The position numbers were made by a program, and so were the translations under genes. The notes under the pieces were generated by a model. That model was not told the DNA's origin. It did not search any database and saw only the letters and a program-made list of their open reading frames with translations. Below, piece after piece: positions 12,701-22,292 of a stretch of 64,000 bases of DNA (position 1 is the stretch's first letter; every line of letters starts with the position of its first letter). The stretch is from Archivesica marissinica (Eukaryota; Mollusca; Bivalvia; Venerida; Vesicomyidae). Location: the NCBI GenBank assembly GCA_014843695.1, contig CM026397.1, positions 46,748,891 to 46,812,890 of the forward strand. Reading direction: 5' to 3'.

Positions 12701-13147
12701 TCCCGTGTCTATTTGCATTGTTACTGGTTTATTATTTACTTCACTTTTCACTAGCCAATCATCTTTCAGTGAGTTAATGTTATAGTTTTCTCCTGACAAG
12801 TCAATTAACATACCAACATAGAGGTCATCTTCACTTTCACTTCCATAATCATTTACTTGATTAACTCTTCTATTTGGGTATCGTTGTTGACTGTATCTTG
12901 TTTTCACTTTGGTCCTACAGTCAGCTGCGAAATGATCATATTTTCTGCACTTTTTGCACTGCTGTCCTTTGGCAGGACACTTTTCTTCCTTCCTATGGAA
13001 TTTTCCACAACGTGTACACCTTGACGATGCTTCTTTATTATAGTTGTACGTGTCCATTTTATACTTGTCCTTGGACTCATTTGAATGTTGTTTCATATAG
13101 CGCGGCTTTGTTTTAATTGCACTTACTTTTTCTGTCTCTCGTGACAT
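9704..13147 (-). CDS. Gypsy Pol polyprotein (nucleocapsid knuckles, protease, RT, RNase H, integrase)
   Basis: Single 1147-residue open frame. Domain order: two Cys/His knuckles (C44-C47-H51-C57, irregular spacing; C64-C67-H72-C77, classical CX2CX4HX4C), an aspartic protease with DTG at 147-149, a reverse transcriptase with LDATCGFWQ near 362-370 and the catalytic VDD at 424-426, an RNase H region with a VDASSTGIG block, an integrase zinc-binding region (H..H..CEIC), catalytic segments VDIF and YSDNG, and a tail with TRSGRTVKRPSKYSDF. No chromodomain or envelope is seen. The usual fused Gag-Pol is split here: the frame is open upstream of the ATG and gag lies in a different frame, so the annotated start is only the first in-frame methionine. 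It copies the element's RNA to DNA and integrates it. Confidence 0.93.
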   Translation of the reverse strand: MSRETEKVSAIKTKPRYMKQHSNESKDKYKMDTYNYNKEASSRCTRCGKFHRKEEKCPAKGQQCKKCRKYDHFAADCRTKVKTRYSQQRYPNRRVNQVNDYGSESEDDLYVGMLIDLSGENYNINSLKDDWLVKSEVNNKPVTMQIDTGARCNVMSVKTLHRLGIKGNLQRNTSSLRSFSGHKLPTKGATMVKCIIKGKGCNINFKIVDMDVETILGAETSEQLNLVQRVFTVKLPLNSKTDVEKQYPTLFKGLGRLSGEHKIKIDESVIPVVHAPRKVPVALKQKVKNELEHMKKLGVIYKQDKPTKWVNSMVTVVKPNGKLRICMDPKDLNKAIKRVHYPMKTIEEILPEMAGAKIFNKLDATCGFWQCTLDEESQELCTINTPFGRYSFKRLPYGIKSAPEVYQKIISELIEGIDGCEAIVDDIVIWGKDAQEHDQRRHKVLTKLNDNNLKLNKDKCEFRKNRIEYVGHVLTADGLKPDEEKVRAVRDMRKPVDVKELRTFLGLINYLGKFIENLSEKSAPLRKLLEKEVAWQWGHLENGAFEQLKNAAITAPVLKFYDQNEPITLSVDASSTGIGAVILQKGQPVAYGSRSLTRAHQNYAQIEKEALAISYGCTKFHQYLFAKEVHVESDHKPLQSIFAKPLYQVPPRLQRIILSLQKYDLKVTHKPGKEMFISDCLSRAYLNETTEDLNSEEITINLLKYLPVSIQKQKEFQLATDKDSELVKLKVIIQRGWPEKQEEIPQELRPYWNFRDEITSIDGMLFKTHKLIVPKTLREEMLDIIHEAHTGVVKCKSRARESLFWIGMAKDVENKVKQCEICTRNQKANPKEPLMKTEIPDRPWSRISVDIFHFRSNNYLLTVDRFTSWPVIVKLDNMSSENTVQYLKSQFAKYGIPDELYSDNGVQFSSYCFDKFRREYDFKHVTSSPTFAQSNGLAERTVQTVKNLLKKAKDPYMSLMIYRDTVLEHVGLSPAQMFLGRRLKTKLPVTTPLLKRGKHVNTETIRKHRHKSQCLQKQHYDKHADGNLSHLDVGDKVVMKRAENEQWEPATVVDKHSTPRSYIVQNNNGITYRRNRKHLRPTEALFNDHEQNEQSYELDNDDSVHQNITQPEPIPEEPIPQRPKTMTITRSGRTVKRPSKYSDFELQ

Positions 13148-13191
13148 CGACTGTGTCTGAGCTCTAGAAACTTCATAGGTCCTAGCTATAT

Positions 13192-13686
13192 CTATAACTC
13201 TATTGTCTTCTTTAATGTCAGTTCTGATCCTATGCCGATCAGTTTTTCTCGCACTTTGTTCGTCTTTACTCCAAACACTATTCTGTCACGAACCATGTCA
13301 TCAGGTTTATCGTATTGACAGTCCTTGACCAGAATCTGTAACTCAGTTACGAATTGTTCAAATGTTTCTTCTGTTTGTACTTTACATCCAAATTTGTATC
13401 TGTTGTACACCACATTTGATCTGGGTTTCACGTATTCCTCGAACTTTTCTACATAATTCTTTAGTTCTTTGCTTTCGTCGTTAGATAAATTCCACATTTC
13501 GTGAATTCTGCGACCTTTTTCACCGACCCATATCATAAGATAGGCACACTTTTCTTCTTCACTCTTCTTTTTCAGTGGTCCTTCGAAAACAAAGTTTGTA
13601 TGTTGTTGAAATCTTTTCCAACATGCCTCTAAGTAGCAACATTCAATGATTTTATTAACAGCTATAATACATGTAAAACTATACAT
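13192..13686 (-). pseudogene. Gypsy gag, truncated and out of frame with pol
   Basis: The 164-residue frame contains a capsid-like block with WKRFQQHTNFVF, YLMIWVGEKGR, YVEKFEEYVKPRSN and ETFEQFVTELQ, typical of Mag-like Gag proteins. It ends with a stop at 13192 after KKTIEL. The expected continuation (IARTYEVSRAQ) is in the pol frame, offset by one base. This is either a decay frameshift or, less likely, a site of programmed frameshifting; the overlap lacks an obvious slippery heptamer. The N-terminal part also looks incomplete, since the start methionine lies very close to the first conserved tryptophan. Confidence 0.75.
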
Positions 13687-14807
13687 TTTCTGGTAGATCT
13701 CATCAAACCATTTGCAAAAATGTATAGCTTAACTTTGCTACACCACAAATTTTGAAATTAATGGACTTGTAAATGATGAAAAATTGCAGTCTGAAAAGGC
13801 TTGATTTTCAATTTCTTAAAAAAGTTGACCCCAGCTTATTACTTGATCATGAAACGGTATTCTACATAGTAGTCAGTGTTATTTTCTTCTATACACATTT
13901 CTCACCTGTTCTGTAACAATTTTATGCACACAGTACTTACAACACACTTATAAATTAATATAGTTTTAATATACCGACTCGTAACCGAGTACGAATGAAC
14001 GGTGTACGGTAACCGATTACGAATGAACGGTGTACGAACAGCCATTTTGATTTTAGAAAATTGCAAATACAAGCTAATTAATCTTCAGTGAGCGCAAATG
14101 CATATTTGCATTTATTCCAAACCACAATACCGTATCTATTTATACCTCGATCGAGCTTGAGAGAAGGACACACTTTGCAATATTTTAATGTTTATTTTAC
14201 TCTGCATGAATTACGATTCGGGACGGCGGAAGTGGAATATTGGTTTGATTACTTCCCTTGTCCGGTGAGACTTGTCATGTCACTCGGATGCGAGCCAAAT
14301 AAACAGGATATACGTCAAATTACATTCTTGGAAGTGCCCAAAATGAAAAGAATACTGATATATCTATCATAAAATACCAATTTCATTAGCGTATATGGCC
14401 GTTTTGGACAAATTTATATTTGAAATTTTCACTTTCGGTTTTGAACTGTAAATATATACTGCGTAACAGCCAAATGGGCATATACGCCATATTTGGTCAT
14501 ATCTCCTCCCACTTATGCAAATATTTCAATCGGAAAGCCTTTGCTCTGTTCATACAAGACCGTAATACACAGGACCATATTTTGGGGTCAGCTTTTTATC
14601 GGAACACCGATTGCGCAATAATGCGCAGTAAAGGTGCGTGGTGGTTGCTACTCCAGGTCTTGCGCCTCCCAATCCATTGTTGGTGCTTGACATCCTAGCC
14701 CGTCCATTCCTAGTATTAGATGAGTATTTCTTCTTACAAAATACCTGTATACTATTCATGGATGCTTACATTTTAATGCATATTTTTCCCGATTTATTCT
14801 GACACCA
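13687..14807 (-). other. Gypsy copy 1 5' internal region without coding frame
   Basis: About 1.1 kb between the 5' LTR and the gag remnant. It holds the candidate primer binding site just left of 14808 and a pair of direct repeats near 13980-14035 sharing ACGAATGAACGGTGTACG. No conserved protein frame is visible on the minus strand, so it is probably the untranslated leader, possibly with an insertion. Confidence 0.5.
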
Positions 14808-14916
14808 TGTAATGTCTGGTAAACAACAAGATGGCGGGTTTACATATTTTTAATAAAACGCTAACCTAGCGTTGTCATCAACTAAATATCATCATCATCG
14901 TGATACATATATTACA
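14808..14916 (-). repeat. 5' LTR of gypsy copy 1
   Basis: 109-bp terminal repeat nearly identical to 9269-9377. Its right-hand border at 14916 abuts the LINE ORF1 sequence directly, which places the insertion inside that ORF. Promoter and polyadenylation signals in so short an LTR cannot be assigned with confidence. Confidence 0.9.
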
Positions 14917-15814
14917 CGAGGGAAGTCACAGAGTTGCATGGGGGCCCGGAGGAACGTTTCATTTCCTCCTTCTCCAACAATATCTTCTCTCTCAACAGGG
15001 TCTGTTCTGCCCTGTACCAGGGCAGGCCATCCCTCCTGGCAATAGCAGTGATGCACACTGCCTTAAAATAGGAATGGCACCCCCGGTACCTGGCAGAGTG
15101 CGGCTCTCCACAGTTTGCACAGCGTATGTGTGGAGATTCGCACTTCCTAGTGTCGTGGCTACCCGCACACCTTGCAGGATATTTGCATCTGGCAGCTGTA
15201 TGACCGAAACCCTGGCATCGGTAGCATCGAATAGGTGATTGCACATAAGTTTCTGTTTTGAAGTAAATGCTTGTGTTGGCAACCCTTATGTAGATTGGGA
15301 CATTGCCGCCAAAAGTTAATTTTGGTGCCCCACTCGGTTTATTAAATTTAGTTTGTAATCTTGTAATGTTTAAAAGTGTTAAAAGAGAATTTCTGAAGTC
15401 CGTTAGATTTTCATCTAACGAGACCCCATGGATGACCACGTCGTGGGTCTGGATGGTGGATGGCAAAATTGCCAATACCGCCACTCCCCCAACGTGACCA
15501 TCCATCATGCTTAACACCTTTGCCAGGGCCTCGGCCGACACAAGCTCCAACATTACAGCCCCGGAGGCAAGTGGGGTTACTCTCTTGACATTATGGAATT
15601 GACAATCAATAGCTGTAGCCAACCCCCTGCTAGTAAACCTGTTGATGAGGCTAAGATTATCCTTAGCCCTCAACAGGCAAACATGACCGGAGGTGTTAAA
15701 CCTGAGTCGGTGGTTCTGGCTAGGGTCCAGAGCTTCCCCCATCACCCTTGAAATATCAAGGTGATGTGCCCCCGGGCCTCGATGCACAACACCAACCATG
15801 ATGCAAACACTCAC
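14917..15814 (-). pseudogene. LINE ORF1 5' part (gag-like, three zinc knuckles)
   Basis: Minus-strand frame from ATG at 15814 to the gypsy border, about 299 residues. Residues near 190-245 hold three cysteine knuckles: CYRCQGFGHTAARC, a degenerate second one ending DTRKC, and CANCGEPHSARYRGC. Upstream is an RRM-like or gag-like region (HDVVIHGVSLDENLTDF, YIRVANTSIYFKTE). The knuckle cluster after such a region is typical of ORF1 nucleic-acid-binding proteins of I/Jockey/CR1-like LINEs. The tail WYRAEQTLLREKILLEKEE is charged and probably helical. The frame is intact up to the insertion, so the LINE was probably coding-competent here before the gypsy element landed. Confidence 0.8.
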
Positions 15815-15943
15815 AATTTAACAAGATGGACCAGAAAACAAAACGAAACAACCGCTGGGTCACGATGACGAAAACACGCGAGAAACAACACAACGGCGCG
15901 GATAAAACAGCACAAACTTGACTTGAACTGAGATTGACTCTCA

Positions 15944-15951
15944 TATTTATA
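15944..15951 (-). promoter_or_regulatory. TATA-like box upstream of LINE ORF1
   Basis: The minus strand reads CCTATAAATATGAG, with TATAAATA at this site about 130 bp upstream of the ORF1 start and a TCAGTTC initiator-like string about 20 bp further downstream. This would be an external promoter position for the LINE transcript, or part of a longer 5' UTR. Motif match only. Confidence 0.35.
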
Positions 15952-15959
15952 GGGCCTTC

Positions 15960-16380
15960 TCACTCACAAGGTGTGAAAACTGATAATCCAATCAGAATGA
16001 GTCATGCAAAGTAATTGTCCAATCACAAGGTGTTACTCCACAGGGTGAGTGTGAAAACACCTTCCAGAGGTGAGAAAAGTTCTAAAGGAAAGGTGTGAAT
16101 GATGCACAATAGGCATAAACACACCTTTCACACATGTGAAAAGGTTCTGAAGCACACATGTAATGATGAGAAACACGGACACGGTATTTGATTATTATAC
16201 ACCTCTGAAAGGTGACACATTTTCAAAGAGTCATTTACAATAGGGTTTAGCATGATTTTTAACCTCTCAAAGGATGAGAAAACTTCAACAGGTTATTACA
16301 ATGGGACCTATATCACTGTATATAGCATTATTCAAAACATTTTATGATAAATTTAGTCCAAGGTTGTTGAAGTTCAATCT
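15960..16380. other. Region with repeated AGGTGTGA-like motifs
   Basis: No gene. Exact AGGTGTGA occurs near 15970 and near 16092, and near matches (AGGTGTTA, AGGTGACA, and inverted forms within ACACCTTTCACAC) are spread between them. The motif equals the consensus half-site of T-box transcription factors. It also contains AAAAC-rich spacing copies such as GGTGTGAAAAC. Whether this is the LINE 5' UTR or flanking DNA cannot be decided from one copy. Confidence 0.4.
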
Positions 16381-16446
16381 TTACCAGTGCAAGTTTGGTT
16401 TGGGGGGGGCAAGGCCCCTTTCGGCCCCCCTGGGTACGACCCTGAG
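16380..16446 (-). mobile_element. hAT-like terminal fragment
   Basis: The plus strand ends in CCCCCCTGGGTACGACCCTG. Its reverse complement, CAGGGTCGTACCCAGGGGGG, resembles the CAGGGGTGTACCCAGG end near the hAT transposase fragment at 6767. It is probably one terminus of a related element whose other end is not recognised here. Confidence 0.4.
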
Positions 16447-16742
16447 TCGTTAAAGTAGAACATTTGACTGAGCCTAAGATCTGCTGTATACAAGCCTCTT
16501 GAAATTAATGATACACTTAACTAGGTCTACATATAGATCTATGATGCACAGCCGTCTGGATATATATTATAATATTCCACGCAAATAATCGACACAATAC
16601 TTTTAATCACTATATTCTGCTAGTGGATATATTTAGCATTGTATTGATTTAAGCAGTCGATTTTCAACAAAGAAAGCATGAACACAAACTATCTGAAGAA
16701 GCAGAAGACGTTTTATTTTAGTTGCATAGAAACCCACACATT

Positions 16743-16965
16743 GTGGCGTCCGTGACCCAGTGGTAGAGCGTCGGATTTGGAATCGAACGGTCCCGGGTTC
16801 GATACTCGGTCAGGCCACGTATGTAGTGTCATTAAGCAAGGCACCTCACACACATTGCTTAGTACTGGTTAATCGCTTATATCGGCTAAGCCTGCCCAGG
16901 AAAACATGTCTAAGTCCCCGCGAGGGGTTTGACATTAAAGGAACATACATACATACATTGGTCAT
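16743..16965 (+). repeat. SINE-B (tRNA-derived)
   Basis: tRNA-like head with A box TGACCCAGTGGTAGAGCG and B box GGGTTCGATACTC, followed by a body containing TAGTACTGGTTAAT and GCCTGCCCAGGAAA and a short (ACAT)n tail. The body strings recur in SINE-C (25168-25470), so the two families share a core although their heads and tails differ. Confidence 0.75.
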
Positions 16966-17042
16966 TTACAAGCAACAATATAACAAATAATGACAATAAC
17001 ACAGCATGTCAAATGTGTGTATAGCAAGCTATTAGCTTGTTT

Positions 17043-17285
17043 CATGTGTTTTACGTTTATTTATCGTCGCTACCGGTTGCCCATATGAGCGACGCCTCCA
17101 GAAGGTATTAAGTCATTTGAGATTTTTGGAGGATAGTGCAATGATACAGACAGAGACCCATTCCAGAGTCTCCTCTGGTTCTTTTACGTGCACGGTGTAC
17201 AGCACCGACACGAAACCTCGGTTTAAATACCCATCTGAAAGACTGTTAATTGTATTAGGGTCAGACGGGGGATCGTACCTATAAA
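17043..17285 (-). repeat. SINE-A copy with deleted head
   Basis: Matches the body of the copies at 7324-7917 (TACCGGTTGCCCATATGAGC and TTTTACGTGCACGGTGTA are present), but the sequence diverges after GGGTCAGACGGGGGATCG, so most of the tRNA-like head is lost. Confidence 0.75.
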
Positions 17286-17999
17286 TTATGGTGATAACTC
17301 CGGTCCGGTACGGCTTTTGGCCGGGGAAATATTACTACGAGAGCACTGGACGAGAATGAGAGAGACGAGACCGGCGAATGGGGAAGATCGTAGCTTGCCC
17401 CGTTGTGTTCTTTTATGACACAACTCAAACAAGACGGTATAACAAGGCCGTCGTCGCCGGTCCGGCCATAATAAAAAACATTTTCTTCAAGTTTTTCACT
17501 TTTGTTTTATCTAACACGCGTTGGGTCATGCATGGGTCATAAATAACCTGACTCCAGATAAAAAGGTGCTGAGAAGACATACCTATCACACTCTGGCGCG
17601 AGTGCGCGTGTAACGGATTATCTTTTATTGGCCTGCGACCAGGAGACCAGGCCACAGGGTGTGAATTTATTATCTGTAGGTATTGTATTGGCATGTGTTT
17701 TTTTGTTAATTGACACACAGCATAGAGAGCCTGTTAAGTTATGCCATGGTAGGACCTACACTGTCTGGGAATTACTAATTGACATTAATTGACACGTCGA
17801 ATACATTTATACTTAACTGCTATTAAACAGGTAAAGACTCCAAATTCATTTCATAATATCACAACATAGGGCTTCGTGAACTTTGTCCTTTGTTATTTAT
17901 TAATATCTAAATATAAACACACGTGGTGATTAAAAATGTAAACAAGTGAAAATCTGTTCTGTTTTGTTTTATTGTTTAACTTTATACATGTTGTCTTGT
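17286..17999. other. No recognised feature
   Basis: AT-rich unique sequence. The only open frame of note (minus, 17718-17425) has no similarity I recognise and no splice-site support. Confidence 0.5.
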
Positions 18000-18075
18000 C
18001 TATGCACTTGGTGGGATTCGAACCTATGCCCCCAGACCGATTCAAGACAGATATTCAACACTAAGATAGCATAAT
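18000..18075 (-). repeat. tRNA-like sequence, probably a SINE head
   Basis: The minus strand reads GCATAGGTTCGAATCCCACC, a strong B-box/T-arm with a CACCAAGTGCA continuation, preceded by a serine/leucine-like extended region. A paired acceptor stem is not convincing, so a tRNA pseudogene or SINE fragment is more likely than a functional tRNA. Confidence 0.4.
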
Positions 18076-18574
18076 GCAACAGCTATCTAGAGTACTGAAC
18101 AATCCATAAGAACGCTGGAGCTGGAAGTTATTGTGACGAGAGCTTATTCAATGATTCTCGAATTCTCTTCAGACTCTGTGACATTCAGTCAGTTAAAAAC
18201 AGTACATGTATATTAATTTAAAGTAATGGCATGTCAGCGTTGTTTCTCTACTGTGCCTGTGGGTCGCCAATCAAGAACACCAGCAATGGGAGTACAATCT
18301 TTTGCCACAGAAAGACTAAGTATATTTATAAATACATTTGGTGGGATTCATAGGCGATTAGCACAAACCACAGTTGCCACACAGACGAAGTGTCAAGTGT
18401 GGACCATCAGGAAGCCTGAAACACTTATTTTAAACTTATTTATTTTACAACGATTTTGAAACAAATTAATCAAGCTCGATTTTGCAACACTTTACGTTGA
18501 AGAAAAAACATTGTTAATTTTAAGAAAAGTTGGCATTAATAAAAAGGCTAACATACACACTGAAATGCCTCCAA

Positions 18575-20084
18575 ATCTCGGGGGAACATGCCCCCAGATG
18601 CAAGGAAATCTCGGGGGAACATGCCTCCAGATGCAAGGAAATCTCGGGGGAACATGCCCCCAGATGCAAGGAAATCTCGGGGGAACATGCCCCCAGATGC
18701 AAGGAAATCTCGGGGGAACATGCCCCCAGATGCAAGGAAATCTCGGGGGAACATGCCTCCAGATGCAAGGAAATCTCGGGGGAACATGCCTCCAGATGCA
18801 AGGAAATCTCGGGGGAACATGCCTCCAGATGCAAGGAAATCTCGGGGGAACATGCCTCCAGATGCAAGGAAATCTCGGGGGAACATGCCCCCAGATGCAA
18901 GGAAATCTCGGGGGAACATGCCCCAGATGCAAGGAAATCTCGGGGGAACATGCCCCCAGATGCAAGGAAATCTCGGGGGAACATGCCTCCAGATGCAAGG
19001 AAATCTCGGGGGAACATGCCTCCAGATGCAAGGAAATCTCGGGGGAACATGCCTCCAGATGCAAGGAAATCTCGGGGGAACATGCCTCCAGATGCAAGGA
19101 AATCTCGGGGGAACATGCCTCCAGATGCAAGGAAATCTCGGGGGAACATGCCTCCAGATGCAAGGAAATCTCGGGGGAACATGCCTCCAGATGCAAGGAA
19201 ATCTCGGGGGAACATGCCTCCAGATGCAAGGAAATCTCGGGGGAACATGCTCCAGATGAAGGAAATCTCGGGGGAACATGCCTCCAGATGCAAGGAAATC
19301 TCGGGGGAACATGCCTCCAGATGCAAGGAAATCTCGGGGGAACATGCCTCCAGATGCAAGGAAATCTCGGGGGAACATGCCTCCAGATGCAAGGAAATCT
19401 CGGGGGAACATGCCTCCAGATGCAAGGAAATCTCGGGGGAACATGCCTCCAGATGCAAGGAAATCTCGGGGGAACATGCCTCCGATGCAAGGAAATCTTT
19501 CGGGGGAACATGCCTCCAGATGCAAGGAAATCTCGGGGGAACATGCCTCCAGATGCAAGGAAATCTCGGGGGAACATGCCTCCAGATGCAAGGAAATCTC
19601 GGGGGAACATGCCTCCAGATGCAAGGAAATCTGCGGGGAACATGCCTCCAGATGCAAGGAAATCTCGGGGGAACATGCCTCCAGATGCAAGGAAATCTCG
19701 GGGGAACATGCCTCCAGATGCAAGGAAATCTCGGGGGAACATGCCTCCAGATGCAAGGAAATCTCGGGGGAACATGCCTCCAGATGCAAGGAAATCTCGG
19801 GGGAACATGCCTCCAGATGCAAGGAAATCTCGGGGGAACATGCCTCCAGATGCAAGGAAATCTCGGGGGAACATGCCTCCAGATGCAAGGAAATCTCGGG
19901 GGAACATGCCTCCAGATGCAAGGAAATCTCGGGGGAACATGCCTCCAGATGCAAGGAAATCTCGGGGGAACATGCCTCCAGATGCAAGGAAATCTCGGGG
20001 GAACATGCCTCCAGATGCAAGGAAATCTCGGGGGAACATGCCTCCAGATGCAAGGACATCTCGGGGGAACATGCCTCCAGATGC
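18575..20084. repeat. 33-bp minisatellite (about 46 copies)
   Basis: Tandem units of 33 bp with core TCTCGGGGGAACATGCCTCC. Units are nearly identical, with a CCC/CTCC alternation near the left end and a few single-base indels (about 18920, 19250, 19480, 19632). The array runs directly into an assembly gap. Because 33 is a multiple of three and the unit lacks stops in several frames, five long overlapping frames appear on both strands; none has other evidence of being coding. Confidence 0.95.
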
Positions 20085-21084
20085 NNNNNNNNNNNNNNNN
20101 NNNNNNNNNNNNNNNNNNNNNNNNNNNNNNNNNNNNNNNNNNNNNNNNNNNNNNNNNNNNNNNNNNNNNNNNNNNNNNNNNNNNNNNNNNNNNNNNNNNN
20201 NNNNNNNNNNNNNNNNNNNNNNNNNNNNNNNNNNNNNNNNNNNNNNNNNNNNNNNNNNNNNNNNNNNNNNNNNNNNNNNNNNNNNNNNNNNNNNNNNNNN
20301 NNNNNNNNNNNNNNNNNNNNNNNNNNNNNNNNNNNNNNNNNNNNNNNNNNNNNNNNNNNNNNNNNNNNNNNNNNNNNNNNNNNNNNNNNNNNNNNNNNNN
20401 NNNNNNNNNNNNNNNNNNNNNNNNNNNNNNNNNNNNNNNNNNNNNNNNNNNNNNNNNNNNNNNNNNNNNNNNNNNNNNNNNNNNNNNNNNNNNNNNNNNN
20501 NNNNNNNNNNNNNNNNNNNNNNNNNNNNNNNNNNNNNNNNNNNNNNNNNNNNNNNNNNNNNNNNNNNNNNNNNNNNNNNNNNNNNNNNNNNNNNNNNNNN
20601 NNNNNNNNNNNNNNNNNNNNNNNNNNNNNNNNNNNNNNNNNNNNNNNNNNNNNNNNNNNNNNNNNNNNNNNNNNNNNNNNNNNNNNNNNNNNNNNNNNNN
20701 NNNNNNNNNNNNNNNNNNNNNNNNNNNNNNNNNNNNNNNNNNNNNNNNNNNNNNNNNNNNNNNNNNNNNNNNNNNNNNNNNNNNNNNNNNNNNNNNNNNN
20801 NNNNNNNNNNNNNNNNNNNNNNNNNNNNNNNNNNNNNNNNNNNNNNNNNNNNNNNNNNNNNNNNNNNNNNNNNNNNNNNNNNNNNNNNNNNNNNNNNNNN
20901 NNNNNNNNNNNNNNNNNNNNNNNNNNNNNNNNNNNNNNNNNNNNNNNNNNNNNNNNNNNNNNNNNNNNNNNNNNNNNNNNNNNNNNNNNNNNNNNNNNNN
21001 NNNNNNNNNNNNNNNNNNNNNNNNNNNNNNNNNNNNNNNNNNNNNNNNNNNNNNNNNNNNNNNNNNNNNNNNNNNNNNNNNNNN
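20085..21084. other. Assembly gap, 1000 N
   Basis: Exactly 1000 undetermined bases joining two different arrays. The round number suggests a placeholder of unknown true length, so the sizes of both flanking arrays are minimum values. Confidence 0.95.
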
Positions 21085-21897
21085 TTATACAGTGAGAGAG
21101 AGTGTCAGTAGTATCAGCAATTACACAGTAGAGAGAGTGTCAGTAGTATCAGCAATTACACAGTGAGAGAGAAGTGTCAGTAGTATCAGCAATTACACAG
21201 TGAGAGAGTGTCAGTAGTATCAGCAATTACACAGTGAGAGAGTGTCAGTAGTATCAGCAATTACACAGAGAGAGAGTGTCAGTAGTATCAGCAATTATAC
21301 AGTGAGAGAGTGTCAGTAGTATCAGCAATTACACAGTGAGAGAGTGTCAGTAGTATCAGCAATTACACAGTGGAGAGTGTCAGTAGTATCAGCAATTACA
21401 CAGTGACAGTGAGAGAGCGTCATAGTTCAGCAATTACACATGAGGAGAGTGTCAGTAGTATCAGCAATTATACAGTGAGAGAGTGTCAGTAGTATCAGCA
21501 ATTAACAGAGAGAGAGTGTCAGTAGTATCAGCATTACACATGGAGAGAGTGTCAGTAGTATCAGCAATTATACAGTGAGAGAGTGTCAGTAGTATCAGCA
21601 ATTATACAGTGAGAGAGTGTCAGTAGTATCAGCAATTACACAGTAGAGAGTGTCAGTAGTATCAGCAATTACACAGTGAGAGAGTGTCAGTAGTATCAGC
21701 ATTACACAGTGAGAGAGAGTTCAGTAGTATCAGCAATTATACAGTGAGAGTGTCAGTAGATCACATTACACAGAGAGTGTCAGTAGTATCAGCAATTACA
21801 CAGTGAGAGAGTGTCAGTAGTATCAGCAATTACACAGTGAGAGAGTGTCAGTAGTATCAGCAATTACACAGTGAGAGAGTGTCAGTAGTATCAGCAT
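21085..21897. repeat. 34-bp minisatellite (about 24 copies)
   Basis: Units of about 34 bp with core GAGAGTGTCAGTAGTATCAG followed by CAATTACACAGT. It has many more small indels than neighbouring arrays, particularly at 21400-21780. This could reflect sequencing or assembly error beside the gap or an older array. Confidence 0.93.
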
Positions 21898-22292
21898 GGT
21901 TTTGACGATGACCTCTCAAAAGTGAAAATAGGATTTCATACAACGTATAAATAGCATTGCTACTACAAATTCTTCCTATTAATTCAAACACTAAATAAAT
22001 TCATAGACAGTGTTTTTCCGGTCAACAAACTCTCAATAGTGAAAAGTAGCATTTCATACGATGGTCAGCCACACTCAGAAATTGACGTGTGCTTTATTAT
22101 TGGATTCCATAGTAAGTAAACGTGTGATACAGTCGATTAGAGATATTTTAAATCAGACCAAAATTACGTATGGATTTAAACCTTATTTACACTAACTTAT
22201 GTTATGTCAACAAACATCATAATTATAAGACATTTGTTTATTAGTAATACTTAAGTTTCTGTAGAATTTTTGGAATAAAATTATTCAATATA
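21898..22292. other. No recognised feature
   Basis: AT-rich unique sequence between the 34-bp array and the Tc1-like element. A string like CTCTCAA(A)AGTGAAAA occurs twice (near 21911 and 22028), suggesting a small local duplication. Confidence 0.5.

Larger units (their letters stand above)
9269..14916 (-). mobile_element. Ty3/gypsy LTR retrotransposon, copy 1
   Basis: Complete-length element of 5648 bp read on the minus strand. The LTRs at 14808-14916 (5') and 9269-9377 (3') are each 109 bp, start TGTAAT and end ATTACA, and differ at one position that I can see. Next to the 5' LTR the minus strand reads TGGTGTCAGAATAAA, a candidate primer binding site whose complement resembles a leucine tRNA 3' end. 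Next to the 3' LTR it reads AAAGGGAGA, a purine tract. The flanking 5-mers are CGGGG on the left and CGAGG on the right, an imperfect target duplication. gag is broken while pol is open. It interrupts a LINE ORF1. Closest in style to the Mag/K02A2.6-like group with no chromodomain and no env; that subgroup call is inference. Confidence 0.92.

Noticed and set aside
10060..12785. Several plus-strand frames across gypsy pol
   Set aside because: Antisense shadows of the 1147-residue pol frame.
14900..15238. Plus-strand frame opposite the LINE ORF1
   Set aside because: Shadow of the minus-strand ORF1, whose zinc knuckles identify the real frame.
18492..20084. Long frames on both strands of the 33-bp array (up to 526 residues)
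   Set aside because: Five overlapping frames are open at once, which is what a stop-free 33-bp unit gives by arithmetic. The frames also run into the N gap.
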